A stretch of 64,000 bases of DNA, taken from assembly GCF_005434945.1 (NCBI RefSeq), contig NZ_SKCH01000008.1, forward strand, positions 62,001 through 126,000, given 5' to 3'. Source of the DNA: Prescottella subtropica (GTDB taxonomy: Bacteria > Actinomycetota > Actinomycetes > Mycobacteriales > Mycobacteriaceae). Positions 16,968-25,616 of the stretch are shown piece by piece (within the stretch, counting starts at the first letter, position 1; every line of letters starts with the position of its first letter). The translations under genes and the position numbers were made by a program. The notes beneath the pieces were generated by a model. It searched no databases and had not been told where the DNA came from. It worked only from the letters and a program-made list of their open reading frames with translations.

Positions 16968-17870
16968 GTGAGTTCGCAGCTGGCCGTGGTGACGGTGACC
17001 TACTCGCCGGGCGAGCATCTGGAGCATTTCCTGAGCACGCTGGCCGATGCCACGACCGAGAATCCGCAGGTGATCCTCGCCGACAACGGCTCGGTCGACG
17101 GCGCCCCCGAGGCCGCGGCCGCCGCTCACGATCATGTCCGGCTGCTGCGCACCGGCGGCAACATCGGCTACGGCGGTGCGATCAACCGCGCCGTCGCCGA
17201 GATCGACCCCGGCATCGAGTTCGTGCTCGTCGTCAACCCGGATGTGCGCTGGTCGCCCGGGTCGATCGACGAGCTGCTGGCCGCGGCGCAGCGGTGGCCG
17301 CGCGCCGGCGCCCTGGGGCCGATGGTCCGCGAACCCGACGGCAGCGTCTACCCGTCGGCGCGGGCCGTCCCCGACCTCGTTTCCGGTGCCGGGCACGCAG
17401 TGCTCGGTTCGGTGTGGCCGTCGAACCCGTGGACGCTGCGGTACCGGCAGGACAGTGAGACGATCGCCGAGCGTCCGGCAGGCTGGCTGTCGGGATCGTG
17501 CCTGCTGCTGCGCCGGGCCGCGTTCGACGCGATCGACGGCTTCGATTCGCGCTACTTCATGTACATGGAGGACGTCGACCTGGGGGACCGTCTCGGCCGG
17601 GCCGGCTGGCTCAACGTGTTCGTGCCGTCCGCCGAGGTCACCCACGCGAAGGGACATGCGGCGGGCCGGCATCCGGAACTGATGCTGCCCGCCCACCACG
17701 AGAGTGCCTACCGTTTCCAGGCCGACCGCCACCCCGAGTGGTGGCAGGCGCCGCTGCGGTGGGCGTTGCGGGGCGGACTCGCCCTGCGGTCGAAGCTCGC
17801 GGTCGCGGCCGCCGTCCGGCAGCGCACCGCCGACGAGAATCGGGACAACGAGATCGAGGGGAAAGAATGA
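16968..17870 (+). CDS. wbbL: WbbL-type rhamnosyltransferase (GT2)
   Basis: A 300-residue GT-A glycosyltransferase. In mycobacteria WbbL adds L-rhamnose to GlcNAc-diphospho-decaprenol, forming the linker between peptidoglycan and arabinogalactan. Motifs: VVTVTYSPGEHLEHFL, ADNGSVDG, the NIGYGGAINRAV loop, VVNPDVRW (DXD-like site), WLSGSCLLLRR and YMEDVDLGDRLGRAGW near 190. No membrane helix is evident. It starts with GTG at 16968. The stop overlaps the ATG of the next gene as ATGA, supporting an rmlD-wbbL-manB operon. Confidence 0.93.
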   Translation: MSSQLAVVTVTYSPGEHLEHFLSTLADATTENPQVILADNGSVDGAPEAAAAAHDHVRLLRTGGNIGYGGAINRAVAEIDPGIEFVLVVNPDVRWSPGSIDELLAAAQRWPRAGALGPMVREPDGSVYPSARAVPDLVSGAGHAVLGSVWPSNPWTLRYRQDSETIAERPAGWLSGSCLLLRRAAFDAIDGFDSRYFMYMEDVDLGDRLGRAGWLNVFVPSAEVTHAKGHAAGRHPELMLPAHHESAYRFQADRHPEWWQAPLRWALRGGLALRSKLAVAAAVRQRTADENRDNEIEGKE

Positions 17871-18946
17871 CTACTGCTTCGGCGACCGATGCCGTGGTTC
17901 TGGTGGGAGGCCAGGGCACGCGGCTGCGTCCACTGACGCTGTCCGCACCCAAGCCGATGCTCCCCACCGCGGGGGTGCCGTTCCTGACGCATCTGCTGGC
18001 GCGGATCAAGCAGGCGGGCATCGACCACGTCGTGCTGGGCACGTCGTTCAAGGCGGAGGTCTTCGAGGAGCATTTCGGTGACGGCAGCGATCTCGGTCTC
18101 GAGATCGAGTACGTCACCGAGATCGAGCCGATGGGCACCGGCGGCGGTATCCGCAACGTGCTGCCGAGCCTGCGCGCCGACAACATCATGGTCTTCAACG
18201 GTGACGTCCTCGGCGGCACCGACCTGACCGCGGTCCTCGACACCCACTTCCGCACCGACGCCGACGTCACCCTGCACCTGGTGCGGGTCGGTGACCCGCG
18301 CGCGTTCGGCTGCGTCCCCACCGACGACGACGGCCGCGTCAAGGCGTTCCTGGAGAAGACGCAGGATCCACCGACCGACCAGATCAACGCCGGCTGCTAC
18401 GTGTTCCGCCGCGAGATCATCGAGAAGATCCCGTCGGACCGTCCGGTGTCCGTCGAACGTGAGGTGTTCCCGGCGCTGCTCGCCGACGGCGCGCGCGTGT
18501 TCGGTCACGTCGACACCTCGTACTGGCGGGACATGGGCACCCCCGACGACTTCGTCCGCGGGTCCGCGGACCTGGTGCGCGGTATCGCGCCGTCGCCGGC
18601 GCTCGACGGCCCGCGCGGTGAATCCCTCGTCCATCCCGGTGCGGGGGTGGCACCGGGTGCGCTGCTGATCGGCGGCACCGTCGTCGGACGTGGCGCCGAG
18701 GTCGGGGCCGGGGCCCGGCTCGACGGGGCGATCCTGTTCGACGGCGCCCACGTGGAGGCCGGTGCGGTGGTCGAACGGTCGATCATCGGGTTCGGTGCCC
18801 GGATCGGTCCGCGCGCGCTGATCCGTGACGCGGTGATCGGGGACGGCGCCGACGTCGGTGCCCGCTGCGAGCTGATCGGTGGCGCGCGGGTGTGGCCGGG
18901 TGTCACGCTGCCCGACGGTGGGGTCCGGTTCAGCACCGACGTGTGA
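17867..18946 (+). CDS. manB: Mannose-1-phosphate guanylyltransferase
   Basis: A 359-residue sugar nucleotidyltransferase that makes GDP-mannose for lipomannan and other mannosylated envelope lipids. The N-terminal domain has the pyrophosphorylase signature LVGGQGTRLRPLTLSAPKPM, then MGTGGGIRN, FNGDVLGG (metal-binding Asp) and DTSYWRDMGTPDD. The C-terminal third is a left-handed beta-helix of hexapeptide repeats (GTVVGRGAEVGAGARLDGA). Mycobacterial nomenclature calls the orthologue manB; other systems use manC. It starts at ATG 17867, overlapping the wbbL stop. A nucleotidyltransferase for another sugar is less likely given the neighbours. Confidence 0.88.
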   Translation: MTTASATDAVVLVGGQGTRLRPLTLSAPKPMLPTAGVPFLTHLLARIKQAGIDHVVLGTSFKAEVFEEHFGDGSDLGLEIEYVTEIEPMGTGGGIRNVLPSLRADNIMVFNGDVLGGTDLTAVLDTHFRTDADVTLHLVRVGDPRAFGCVPTDDDGRVKAFLEKTQDPPTDQINAGCYVFRREIIEKIPSDRPVSVEREVFPALLADGARVFGHVDTSYWRDMGTPDDFVRGSADLVRGIAPSPALDGPRGESLVHPGAGVAPGALLIGGTVVGRGAEVGAGARLDGAILFDGAHVEAGAVVERSIIGFGARIGPRALIRDAVIGDGADVGARCELIGGARVWPGVTLPDGGVRFSTDV

Positions 18947-19010
18947 TCCGGCGGCGTGGGATCCGGCACAGTCCGCCATTCCTTAGTCTTGCTACTGAAA
19001 TACTGGGGGA

Positions 19011-19787
19011 ATGATGTCGCAGGAACCCGTCTATCGCAGGTACGTCGCGCTCGGTGACTCGTTCACCGAGGGCGTCGGCGATCCCGATCCCACCCGTCCC
19101 AACGGACTGCGCGGCTGGGCGGACCGGGTCGCCGAGGAACTGGCGACCCGCAGCGCCGACTTCGGGTACGCCAACCTCGCGGTGCGTGGCCGGCTGCTCG
19201 GCCCGATCGCCGACGAGCAACTCGACGCGGCGATCGTACTCGAGCCGGACCTGGTGACGATCTATGCGGGCGGCAACGATCTGATGCGCCCGTCGGTCGA
19301 CCTCGACGCGCTGGTGGCCCGGTACGACGAGGTGATCGGCAAACTGGCCGCGACCGGTGCGACGGTGCTGGTGTGGACGGCGTTCGACGCCGGCTTCTCG
19401 TCGGTCTTCTCGAAGATCCGCGGCCGCTCGGCGATCTACAACGAACTGGTGCGTGAGGTCGCGGACCGGCACGGCGCGACGCTCGTCGACTTCTGGCGCT
19501 TCGACGAGTACCGGGATCTGCGGATGTGGGACTGGGACCGGCTGCACATGTCCACACCCGGCCACCAGAACATGGCGATCCGGGTGCTCGACACGCTCGG
19601 CGTGCAGCACCACATCGTCGTCGACCCGCTCGGCCCGGACCTGCCCGCCGACCGGGCGTCGCAGCGGCGCGCCGACCTGGTGTGGACGAAGGACTTCCTG
19701 CTGCCGTGGATCGGCCGCCGGGTACGCGGCACGTCGTCGGGGGACGGTGTCGCCGCGAAGCGGCCCGCCCTCGCCCCGATCCGGTAG
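19011..19787 (+). CDS. SGNH/GDSL-family hydrolase
   Basis: A 258-residue esterase-like protein. The SGNH blocks are in order: catalytic Ser in ALGDSFTEG near residue 16, Gly in LAVRGRLLG, Asn in YAGGNDLM and the Asp-x2-His pair in WDWDRLHMS near 180. No signal peptide is seen, so it is probably cytoplasmic; the substrate is unknown. GGGGGA lies immediately before ATG-ATG at 19011/19014, and the second ATG has the better spacing. It is followed by a strong bidirectional terminator, isolating it from the catabolic block. Confidence 0.9.
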   Translation: MMSQEPVYRRYVALGDSFTEGVGDPDPTRPNGLRGWADRVAEELATRSADFGYANLAVRGRLLGPIADEQLDAAIVLEPDLVTIYAGGNDLMRPSVDLDALVARYDEVIGKLAATGATVLVWTAFDAGFSSVFSKIRGRSAIYNELVREVADRHGATLVDFWRFDEYRDLRMWDWDRLHMSTPGHQNMAIRVLDTLGVQHHIVVDPLGPDLPADRASQRRADLVWTKDFLLPWIGRRVRGTSSGDGVAAKRPALAPIR

Positions 19788-19798
19788 GGACAGCAGAA

Positions 19799-19843
19799 AA
19801 CGACGAACGCCGATCGGAGTTGATCCGATCGGCGTTCGTCGTT
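19799..19843. terminator. Bidirectional terminator between SGNH hydrolase and MFS permease
   Basis: A perfect 20-bp stem (aacgacgaacgccgatcgga and its complement) with loop gttga lies between two convergent genes. On the minus strand it is followed by TTCTGC after GTTTT, giving a U-tract; on the plus strand there is only a short TTC. It should stop both transcripts, most strongly that of the permease. Confidence 0.88.
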
Positions 19844-19857
19844 CCCGAGGGGGAGTC

Positions 19858-21138
19858 TCAGGCGTGCGTGACGGCGCGACTCGTGGAGATCGCGACCAGG
19901 CCGATGAGTCCGACGAGGGCGAAGGCGTAGAAGCCCCACGGCACGGCGTAGCCGGCGTCGAGGAGCAGGCCGCCGAGCAGCGGTCCGCAGATCGCGCCGA
20001 TCCGGCCGACACCCGCCGACCAGCCGAGCGCGGTGGCGCGGATGTTCGCGGGGTGGCTGGCGCTGGTGAAGGCGTACACGAGCACCTGGGCGCTGAAGAC
20101 GAAGCAGCCGGCCAGGAACACCATGACGTAGATGCCGCCCCCGACGTTCACGCTGAGCAGCGCCAGGAACAGTGCGGCCCCGGCGAACCAGGCGATGCAT
20201 GCGGCTCGCGGGCCGATCCGGTCGGCGACACCACCGGCGACGAGCAGGCCCACGACGGCGCCGGCATTGAGGACGAGCAGCAGGGTCAGGGCGGCGCCGA
20301 GGTCGTAGCCGGCCTCGCGCATGATCGTCGGCAGCCAGGTGTTCAGGCCGTAGACCAGCAGCAGGCCCATGAACGACGTGACCCAGATCGCGATGCTGTT
20401 GCGCAGGAACTTCGGCGAGAACAGGGCACGGGCCGGGGCGGACGCGGCCGCGGGGGCGGCGGTCGTCGCGGTCTCGTCGAGCGTCAGACCGTACTGGGCG
20501 GCGATCTGCTCGGCCTCGGCGCGCCGGCCCTGGGCGAGCAGGTACGACGGGGATTCCGGCAGGTACCGGATCATCAGCGGGACGAGCACGATGGCCGGCA
20601 GCGCACCGACGACGAACATCGAGTGCCAGCCGAACGGGTCGATGAGCACGAGCGCGAGCGCGGCGGTCGCGACGGCGCCGACGTGGTAGCCGGTCATCAG
20701 CAGGGTCGACGCGGATCCGCCGCCCTGCTTCTTGGAGAACTCGTTGACCAGTGCGAGCGCGGTGGGCAGGGCGCCGCCCAGGCCGATGCCGGACAGGAAG
20801 CGGAACAGTCCGAAGAAGAACGGGTTCGGCGCGAGCGCACAGAGCAGGGTGAGCACCGAGAACGCGGTGACCGCGAAGATCAGGGCGCGACGGCGGCCGA
20901 CGATGTCGGTGAGGGTGCCGATGGTGAGCGCGCCGATCATCATGCCGACGAGACCGAACGTCGTGATGCTCGTGATGGTGCCGGTGCTCAGGTTCCAGTC
21001 GCCGTGCTCGCGCAGGGACGGGATGACCGTGCCGAGCACGACCATGTCGAAGCCGTCGAGGAGGACGGCGATCCAACACAGGGGGGCCACCCAGAGCGCG
21101 GAGCCGCCGCGCGTCACGGGTCGTTCGAGGGTGCTCAT
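19858..21138 (-). CDS. MFS aromatic acid:H+ symporter (AAHS/PcaK-like)
   Basis: A 426-residue major facilitator with twelve predicted helices. The first helix carries LLDGFDMVVLGTVIP, with the acidic DGFD motif typical of aromatic acid:H+ symporters such as PcaK and BenK. The loop between helices 2 and 3 has GTLTDIVGRRRAL (motif A), and the central loop is long and Ala-rich. The likely substrate is 4-hydroxybenzoate or protocatechuate, inferred from pobA and the pca genes next door. The ATG at 21138 has GGAG upstream. The promoter region holds two 15-bp GTTC...GAAC operators that match those of the pca operons, so co-regulation is likely. Confidence 0.88.
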   Translation of the reverse strand: MSTLERPVTRGGSALWVAPLCWIAVLLDGFDMVVLGTVIPSLREHGDWNLSTGTITSITTFGLVGMMIGALTIGTLTDIVGRRRALIFAVTAFSVLTLLCALAPNPFFFGLFRFLSGIGLGGALPTALALVNEFSKKQGGGSASTLLMTGYHVGAVATAALALVLIDPFGWHSMFVVGALPAIVLVPLMIRYLPESPSYLLAQGRRAEAEQIAAQYGLTLDETATTAAPAAASAPARALFSPKFLRNSIAIWVTSFMGLLLVYGLNTWLPTIMREAGYDLGAALTLLLVLNAGAVVGLLVAGGVADRIGPRAACIAWFAGAALFLALLSVNVGGGIYVMVFLAGCFVFSAQVLVYAFTSASHPANIRATALGWSAGVGRIGAICGPLLGGLLLDAGYAVPWGFYAFALVGLIGLVAISTSRAVTHA

Positions 21139-21158
21139 TCCATCTCCGAAACTATCGT

Positions 21159-21192
21159 GTTCGCAATGCGAACCACCGTTCATTTTTAGAAC
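21159..21192. promoter_or_regulatory. Paired IclR-type operators upstream of the MFS gene
   Basis: gttcgcaatgcgaac at 21159-21173 is a perfect palindrome around a central A. Exactly 19 bp further, gttcatttttagaac at 21178-21192 repeats the GTTC...GAAC frame. The same paired design occurs between pcaH and pcaI, so a single regulator, probably PcaR, is inferred to bind both. Confidence 0.65.
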
Positions 21193-21293
21193 ACGGTCAT
21201 TGTTTGGTGGGTCACACGCCGATGTCAAACTCCGTACCAAGTGGTTTGTCGGGTCGTTTCCGAAGTTCCGGGACACGTCGCGATACTCGAAGC

Positions 21294-22040
21294 GTGAGCG
21301 ACACGCGTGATCCGGACCGCAGCATGCTCGGCCGGGCCTTCGCGGTGCTCGGCTGCTTCACCGCCGCCCGGCCGCGGCTGACGCAGTCGGACCTGAGCCG
21401 GCGCACCGGGCTGCCGCTGCCGACGGTCCACCGGCTGTGCGGACAACTCGTGACCCACGGCGCCCTCGAGCGCGACGACGCCGGCCGCTACGCGATCGGG
21501 GTCCGGCTGTGGGAACTCGGGGCCCTCGCCCCCCGCGCGCACGGACTGCGTCAGGTCGCGATGCCCTACCTCGAGGACCTGTACGAGGCGACCCGCGAGA
21601 ACGTCCAGCTGATCGTGCGGGAGGGCTTCGAGGCGCTCTACATCGAACGATTGTCCGCGCGTGGGGCGGTCCCGGTGGTGGGGCGGGCCGGGGGCCGGCT
21701 CCCGCTGCACGCGTCGAGCGGCGGGCTGGTGCTGCTCGCGCACGGCGGCACCGAACTGCTCGACGAAGTCCTCGGTGCCGGGCTGGAGCGGTTCACACCC
21801 GCCACGGTCACGTCGGAGCACCGGCTGCGGCAGGTGCTCGACGACATCCGGCGCACCGGGTTCGTGGTGTGCCGGGAACACCTCAACATCGGGACCCTCG
21901 CGGTCGCCGCCCCGGTCGCGCGGTCGACGGGGGAGGTGGTCGCGTCGATCTCGGTCGTCGTCGGCGCCGACGACGATCCGGCCCCGCTGATCCCGGCGCT
22001 GCGGGCCGCGGCGCGCGGAATCTCGCGGCATCTGGCGTGA
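21294..22040 (+). CDS. IclR-family regulator, probably of pobA
   Basis: A 248-residue transcription factor. The N-terminal winged helix-turn-helix (about 10-70) reads MLGRAFAVLGCF then LTQSDLSRRTGLPLPTVHRLC; the C-terminal IclR effector domain (about 85-240) has YLEDLYEATRENVQLIV, LYIERLSARG and RLPLHASSGGLVLLA. The GTG at 21294 is chosen; the earlier frame start at 21204 lies in the divergent promoter region. It lies 117 nt upstream of pobA and is divergent from the aromatic permease, the arrangement of a PobR-type activator, though the effector is not demonstrated. A 17-bp palindrome in the gap to pobA is its probable target. Confidence 0.85.
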   Translation: MSDTRDPDRSMLGRAFAVLGCFTAARPRLTQSDLSRRTGLPLPTVHRLCGQLVTHGALERDDAGRYAIGVRLWELGALAPRAHGLRQVAMPYLEDLYEATRENVQLIVREGFEALYIERLSARGAVPVVGRAGGRLPLHASSGGLVLLAHGGTELLDEVLGAGLERFTPATVTSEHRLRQVLDDIRRTGFVVCREHLNIGTLAVAAPVARSTGEVVASISVVVGADDDPAPLIPALRAAARGISRHLA

Positions 22041-22071
22041 CCGAAATCTCCCGGCACTGCCGCGAAACGAT

Positions 22072-22088
22072 CTTTCACTGAGTGAAAG
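22072..22088. promoter_or_regulatory. Palindromic operator candidate upstream of pobA
   Basis: ctttcactgagtgaaag is a perfect 17-bp palindrome around a central G, 70 nt before the pobA ATG. It differs from the GTTC...GAAC sites of the pca promoters, so a second regulator, most simply the adjacent IclR protein, is inferred. Confidence 0.55.
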
Positions 22089-22157
22089 TTGGGGTTCTGT
22101 GGTCGGGTGCGGATCGGGACAGTGGGGGCGATCACGCCTACCGAGGAGTAACCACCC

Positions 22158-23345
22158 ATGACTCACCCGAGCACCCAGGTCGGCATCGTCGGAGCCGGAC
22201 CGGCCGGACTGATGCTGTCCCATCTCCTGCACCTGCGCGGCATCGACTCCGTCGTCCTCGAGGCCCGCACGCGCGAGCAGGTGGAAGGCACCATCCGGGC
22301 CGGGGTGCTCGAACAGAACACCGTCGACCTCATGGTGGAGACCGGTCTGGGTGACCGGGTGAGGGCCGAGGGCCACGAGCACCACGGCATCGAACTGCGG
22401 TTCGGTGGCCGCGGGCACCGCATCGCGTTCGACGAACTCGTCCCCGGCCGCGCCGTCACCGTGTACCCGCAGCACGAGGTATTGAAGGACCTGATCGCCA
22501 AGCGTCTCGCCGACGGCGGCGACATCCGGTTCGGGGTCTCCGACGTGGAGGTGCTGGGCCACACGTCCGACACCCCGTCGATCACCTACACCGACGCCGA
22601 CGGCAACCCGCAGACCGTCACGTGCGTGCTGGTGGCCGGCTGCGACGGCTCGCGGACCAAGACCCGCAAGCTGATCCCGGAGCCGTCGATCCGCCAGGAC
22701 CATTTCCGGCAGTACCCGTTCGCGTGGTTCGGCATCCTCGCCGAGGCGCCGCAGTCGTCGGACGAGCTCATCTACGCCAACCATCCGCGTGGCTTCGCGC
22801 TCGTCAGCACCCGCACCCCCGAGATCCAGCGGCACTACCTGCAGGTCGATCCGACCGACTCGGTGGACAACTGGTCCGACGACCGCATCTGGTCGGAGCT
22901 GCACGCCCGCGTCGACGGGGAGGGCGCGGAGATCAAGGACGGCCGGATCTTCGAGAAGTCGATCCTGCAGTTCCGCAGCTTCGTGTGCGAGCCGATGCAG
23001 CACGGCAACCTGTTCCTCGCCGGCGACGCCGCCCACACCGTCCCCCCGACCGGCGCGAAGGGCCTCAACCTGGCCGTCGCCGACGTGTACGAGTTGTCGA
23101 AGGCGATGGGCGCGTTCTTCGAGACCGGGCACCGCGGACGCCTCGACGGGTACACCGAGACGGTGCTGCCGCGGGTGTGGCGCACCCAGCACTTCTCGTG
23201 GTGGATGTCGTCGATGATGCACCGGCTGCCCGACGCGTCCGGGTTCGACTACCGCCGTCAGGTCGCCGAACTCGACATGGTGACCCGGTCGGTCGCGGGC
23301 CGCACCCTGCTCGCCGAGAACTACGTGGGCACCCCGCTCGGCTGA
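22158..23345 (+). CDS. pobA: 4-hydroxybenzoate 3-monooxygenase PobA
   Basis: A 395-residue FAD-dependent monooxygenase that hydroxylates 4-hydroxybenzoate to protocatechuate using NAD(P)H and O2. It has the N-terminal FAD motif VGIVGAGPAGLMLSHLL, the hydroxylase motif CDGSRTKTR near residue 160 and the second FAD motif GDAAHTVPPTGAKGLNLA near 285. Length and motif order match the group A flavoprotein PobA. The ATG at 22158 has GAGGAG seven bases upstream. The product enters the pcaHG-encoded ring-cleavage step a few kilobases downstream. Confidence 0.95.
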   Translation: MTHPSTQVGIVGAGPAGLMLSHLLHLRGIDSVVLEARTREQVEGTIRAGVLEQNTVDLMVETGLGDRVRAEGHEHHGIELRFGGRGHRIAFDELVPGRAVTVYPQHEVLKDLIAKRLADGGDIRFGVSDVEVLGHTSDTPSITYTDADGNPQTVTCVLVAGCDGSRTKTRKLIPEPSIRQDHFRQYPFAWFGILAEAPQSSDELIYANHPRGFALVSTRTPEIQRHYLQVDPTDSVDNWSDDRIWSELHARVDGEGAEIKDGRIFEKSILQFRSFVCEPMQHGNLFLAGDAAHTVPPTGAKGLNLAVADVYELSKAMGAFFETGHRGRLDGYTETVLPRVWRTQHFSWWMSSMMHRLPDASGFDYRRQVAELDMVTRSVAGRTLLAENYVGTPLG

Positions 23346-23395
23346 ACACGGCCGCATCCTCTCGCTCGGTGAGATGTAGGACACATCGGGTCCCG

Positions 23396-23444
23396 CCTCT
23401 TCCGTAGGTTCGGCAGTGCACCCGCACTCCACCTACGGAAGAGG
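23396..23444 (+). promoter_or_regulatory. RBS-sequestering hairpin before the epimerase gene
   Basis: A perfect 14-bp inverted repeat (cctcttccgtaggt at 23396-23409 with its complement at 23431-23444) encloses 21 nt that contain an inner agtgc/gcact stem. The 3' arm includes the ribosome-binding site GGAAGAGG, seven bases before the ATG at 23451, so folding would hide it. It could also terminate pobA transcription. Confidence 0.65.
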
Positions 23445-23450
23445 TATTCG

Positions 23451-24377
23451 ATGAAGGTCCTGATCGTCGGCGGTACCGGCATGATCGGCGCCCACGCGGC
23501 GCGGCATCTGCGGGATCGGGGCGACGACGTCACCGTCGCCGCCCGCAACCCGCTCGCCGACGACTCCCCGGTGCGGGACTTCCCGGTGCTCCTCGGCGAC
23601 TACACGCAGCAGACGTTCACCGCCGCCCAGCTGGCACCGTTCGAGGGCATCGTGTTCGCGGCGGGCCAGGACATCCGGCACATGGATCGGGGCCTGGACG
23701 CCGCGGGCGAGGCCGCGTTCTGGGAGCGGACGCAGACCGGGGGCGTGCCGCGGTTCGCGGCGCTCGCCAAGTCGGCGGGGGTGCCGCGGTTCGTGCAGGT
23801 GGGCAGCTACTACCACCACCTGCGTCCCGAGTACGCGGACACGATGCCGTACGTCGCGGCCCGCAAGGCCGCCGACGAGGGGGCCCGCGCGCTCGCCGAC
23901 GAGAACTTCGCCGCGATGACGCTGAACCCGCCGTCGATCCTCGGCGCCAACGCCGGGGTGTCCGCGAAGCGGTACCGCAAACTGTTCTCCTGGGCCGCCG
24001 GCAACGAGCCGCAGATCCCCGACTTCGCCCCGGCCGGCGGCACCAACTACATGTCGGCGCGCTCCCTGGCCGAGGCCATCGGCGGAGCCCTGACCGCGGG
24101 CGAATCCGGCACGGCCTACCTGATCGGCGACCGGAACCTCACATTCGCCGAATACTTCCAGCTGCTCGTCGACGCCGCCGGCGGGGACCGCACCATCGAG
24201 TCCCGCGACGAGGAACATCCGCTGCTGCCGGACAGCTTCATCGTCCAGGGCCGCGGCAACGTCATCTCCTACGAGACCGACCCCGCCGAGACCGCCCGAC
24301 TCGGCTACACGAAGGACGACTGCGCCCGCGCCGTCGCCGAAATGTACGCACTCGTGCAGGCGGCGACGGCGGGCTGA
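23451..24377 (+). CDS. NAD-dependent epimerase/dehydratase-like protein
   Basis: A 308-residue atypical short-chain dehydrogenase. The N-terminus VLIVGGTGMIGAHAARHL is a GxxGxxG nucleotide-binding motif and VGSYYHHL plus YVAARKAADEGAR provide Tyr and Lys at the usual spacing for the active site. The substrate is unknown. It begins 106 nt after pobA and ends 4 nt from the convergent pcaF, so it sits inside the aromatic block, but no known step of the beta-ketoadipate pathway needs it. Its ribosome-binding site lies in the arm of a long hairpin. It may be a reductase of a related aromatic; that is speculation. Confidence 0.82.
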   Translation: MKVLIVGGTGMIGAHAARHLRDRGDDVTVAARNPLADDSPVRDFPVLLGDYTQQTFTAAQLAPFEGIVFAAGQDIRHMDRGLDAAGEAAFWERTQTGGVPRFAALAKSAGVPRFVQVGSYYHHLRPEYADTMPYVAARKAADEGARALADENFAAMTLNPPSILGANAGVSAKRYRKLFSWAAGNEPQIPDFAPAGGTNYMSARSLAEAIGGALTAGESGTAYLIGDRNLTFAEYFQLLVDAAGGDRTIESRDEEHPLLPDSFIVQGRGNVISYETDPAETARLGYTKDDCARAVAEMYALVQAATAG

Positions 24378-24381
24378 CGCG

Positions 24382-25593
24382 TCAGCCGATCCGCTCGAAC
24401 ACCGCGGCCAGGCCCTGGCCGCCGCCGATGCACATGGTTTCCAGGCCCCAGCGGGTCTCGCGGCGGTCCATCTCACGCAACAGCGTGGCGAGGATGCGGG
24501 CGCCGGTCGCACCGACGGGGTGGCCGAGGGAGATCCCGGAGCCGTTCGGGTTCAGGCGCGGATCATCCGCTTCGAGACCCCACGTGCGGGTCACGGCGAG
24601 AGCCTGGGCGGCGAACGCCTCGTTGAGTTCGATGACGCCCATGTCGGCGAGGCTCAGGCCGATCCGGCCGAGGGCCTTCTCGGTCGACGGGACCGGGCCG
24701 ATGCCCATCGTCCGCGGCGGCACCCCGGCGACGGCCCAGCTGGCGAGCCTGGCCAGGGGCCGCAGGCCGAGGGCCGTCGCCTTCTCCGGCGTGGTGACGA
24801 TCGCGATCGCGGCGCCGTCGTTCTGGCCGCTGGCGTTGCCGGCGGTGACGGTGGCGTCGGGGTCGACAGCGCCGCGGATCGGGCGCAGCTTCGCGAGGGA
24901 GTCGAGGCTGGTGTCGGGGCGGGGATGTTCGTCGGTGTCGACGACGATCGGGTCCCCCTTGCGCTGGGGGACGGTCACCGGGACGATCTCCTGCGCGAAC
25001 ACCCCGTTGGTCTGGGCGGCGACGGCCCGCCGGTGCGACTGCACGGCGAGGGCGTCCTGGTCGGTGCGGCTGATCGAGAATTCGGCGCGCAGGTTCTCGG
25101 CGGTCTCGATCATGCCGCCGGGCACCGGGTAGTTGCGGCCGCCGGCGGTGACCCGGGCACGGGCCAGCCGGTCGCTGAGTGCGACGGCCTCACCGCGGAC
25201 GCCGTACCGCATGCCGGTGGCGTAGAACTCGGCCTGGCTCATCGATTCGACACCGCCGGCGAGGACGAGGTCGCTGCCCCCGGACTGGACCTGCATGACG
25301 GCCTGGATGATCGCCTGCAGACCGGAGCCGCAACGCCGGTCCACCTGCAGGCCCGGAACGTCCACGCCCAGACCGGAGTTGAGGGCCGCGATCCGGCCGA
25401 TCGCCGGGGCCTCGCCGCCGGGGGAACCCTGACCGAGGATCACGTCGTCGACGTCGCCGCCGGAGATGCCGGTGCGGGAGACGAGTTCGGTGATGACGGT
25501 GGCCGCCAGATCCTCGGGCGCGATGTCCCGGAAGACGCCGCCGAAACGGCCGACGGGGGTGCGGAGGGGCTCGCAGATGACTGCGTCAGGCAT
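24382..25593 (-). CDS. pcaF: 3-oxoadipyl-CoA thiolase PcaF
   Basis: A 403-residue thiolase that cleaves 3-oxoadipyl-CoA to succinyl-CoA and acetyl-CoA, the last step of the pathway. Active-site Cys lies in DRRCGSGLQAI near residue 90, the NEAFAAQ motif near 350, GHPVGATGARI and the second Cys in CIGGGQG near the C-terminus. Sequence alone cannot fully separate it from acetyl-CoA acetyltransferases, but its place after pcaR in the pca operon supports PcaF. It starts at ATG 25593, 23 nt after pcaR. It converges with the epimerase gene; the two stop codons share a 16-bp palindrome. Confidence 0.92.
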   Translation of the reverse strand: MPDAVICEPLRTPVGRFGGVFRDIAPEDLAATVITELVSRTGISGGDVDDVILGQGSPGGEAPAIGRIAALNSGLGVDVPGLQVDRRCGSGLQAIIQAVMQVQSGGSDLVLAGGVESMSQAEFYATGMRYGVRGEAVALSDRLARARVTAGGRNYPVPGGMIETAENLRAEFSISRTDQDALAVQSHRRAVAAQTNGVFAQEIVPVTVPQRKGDPIVVDTDEHPRPDTSLDSLAKLRPIRGAVDPDATVTAGNASGQNDGAAIAIVTTPEKATALGLRPLARLASWAVAGVPPRTMGIGPVPSTEKALGRIGLSLADMGVIELNEAFAAQALAVTRTWGLEADDPRLNPNGSGISLGHPVGATGARILATLLREMDRRETRWGLETMCIGGGQGLAAVFERIG

Positions 25594-25616
25594 GTGTTCT
25601 TCCTCGGTGCGACAGA

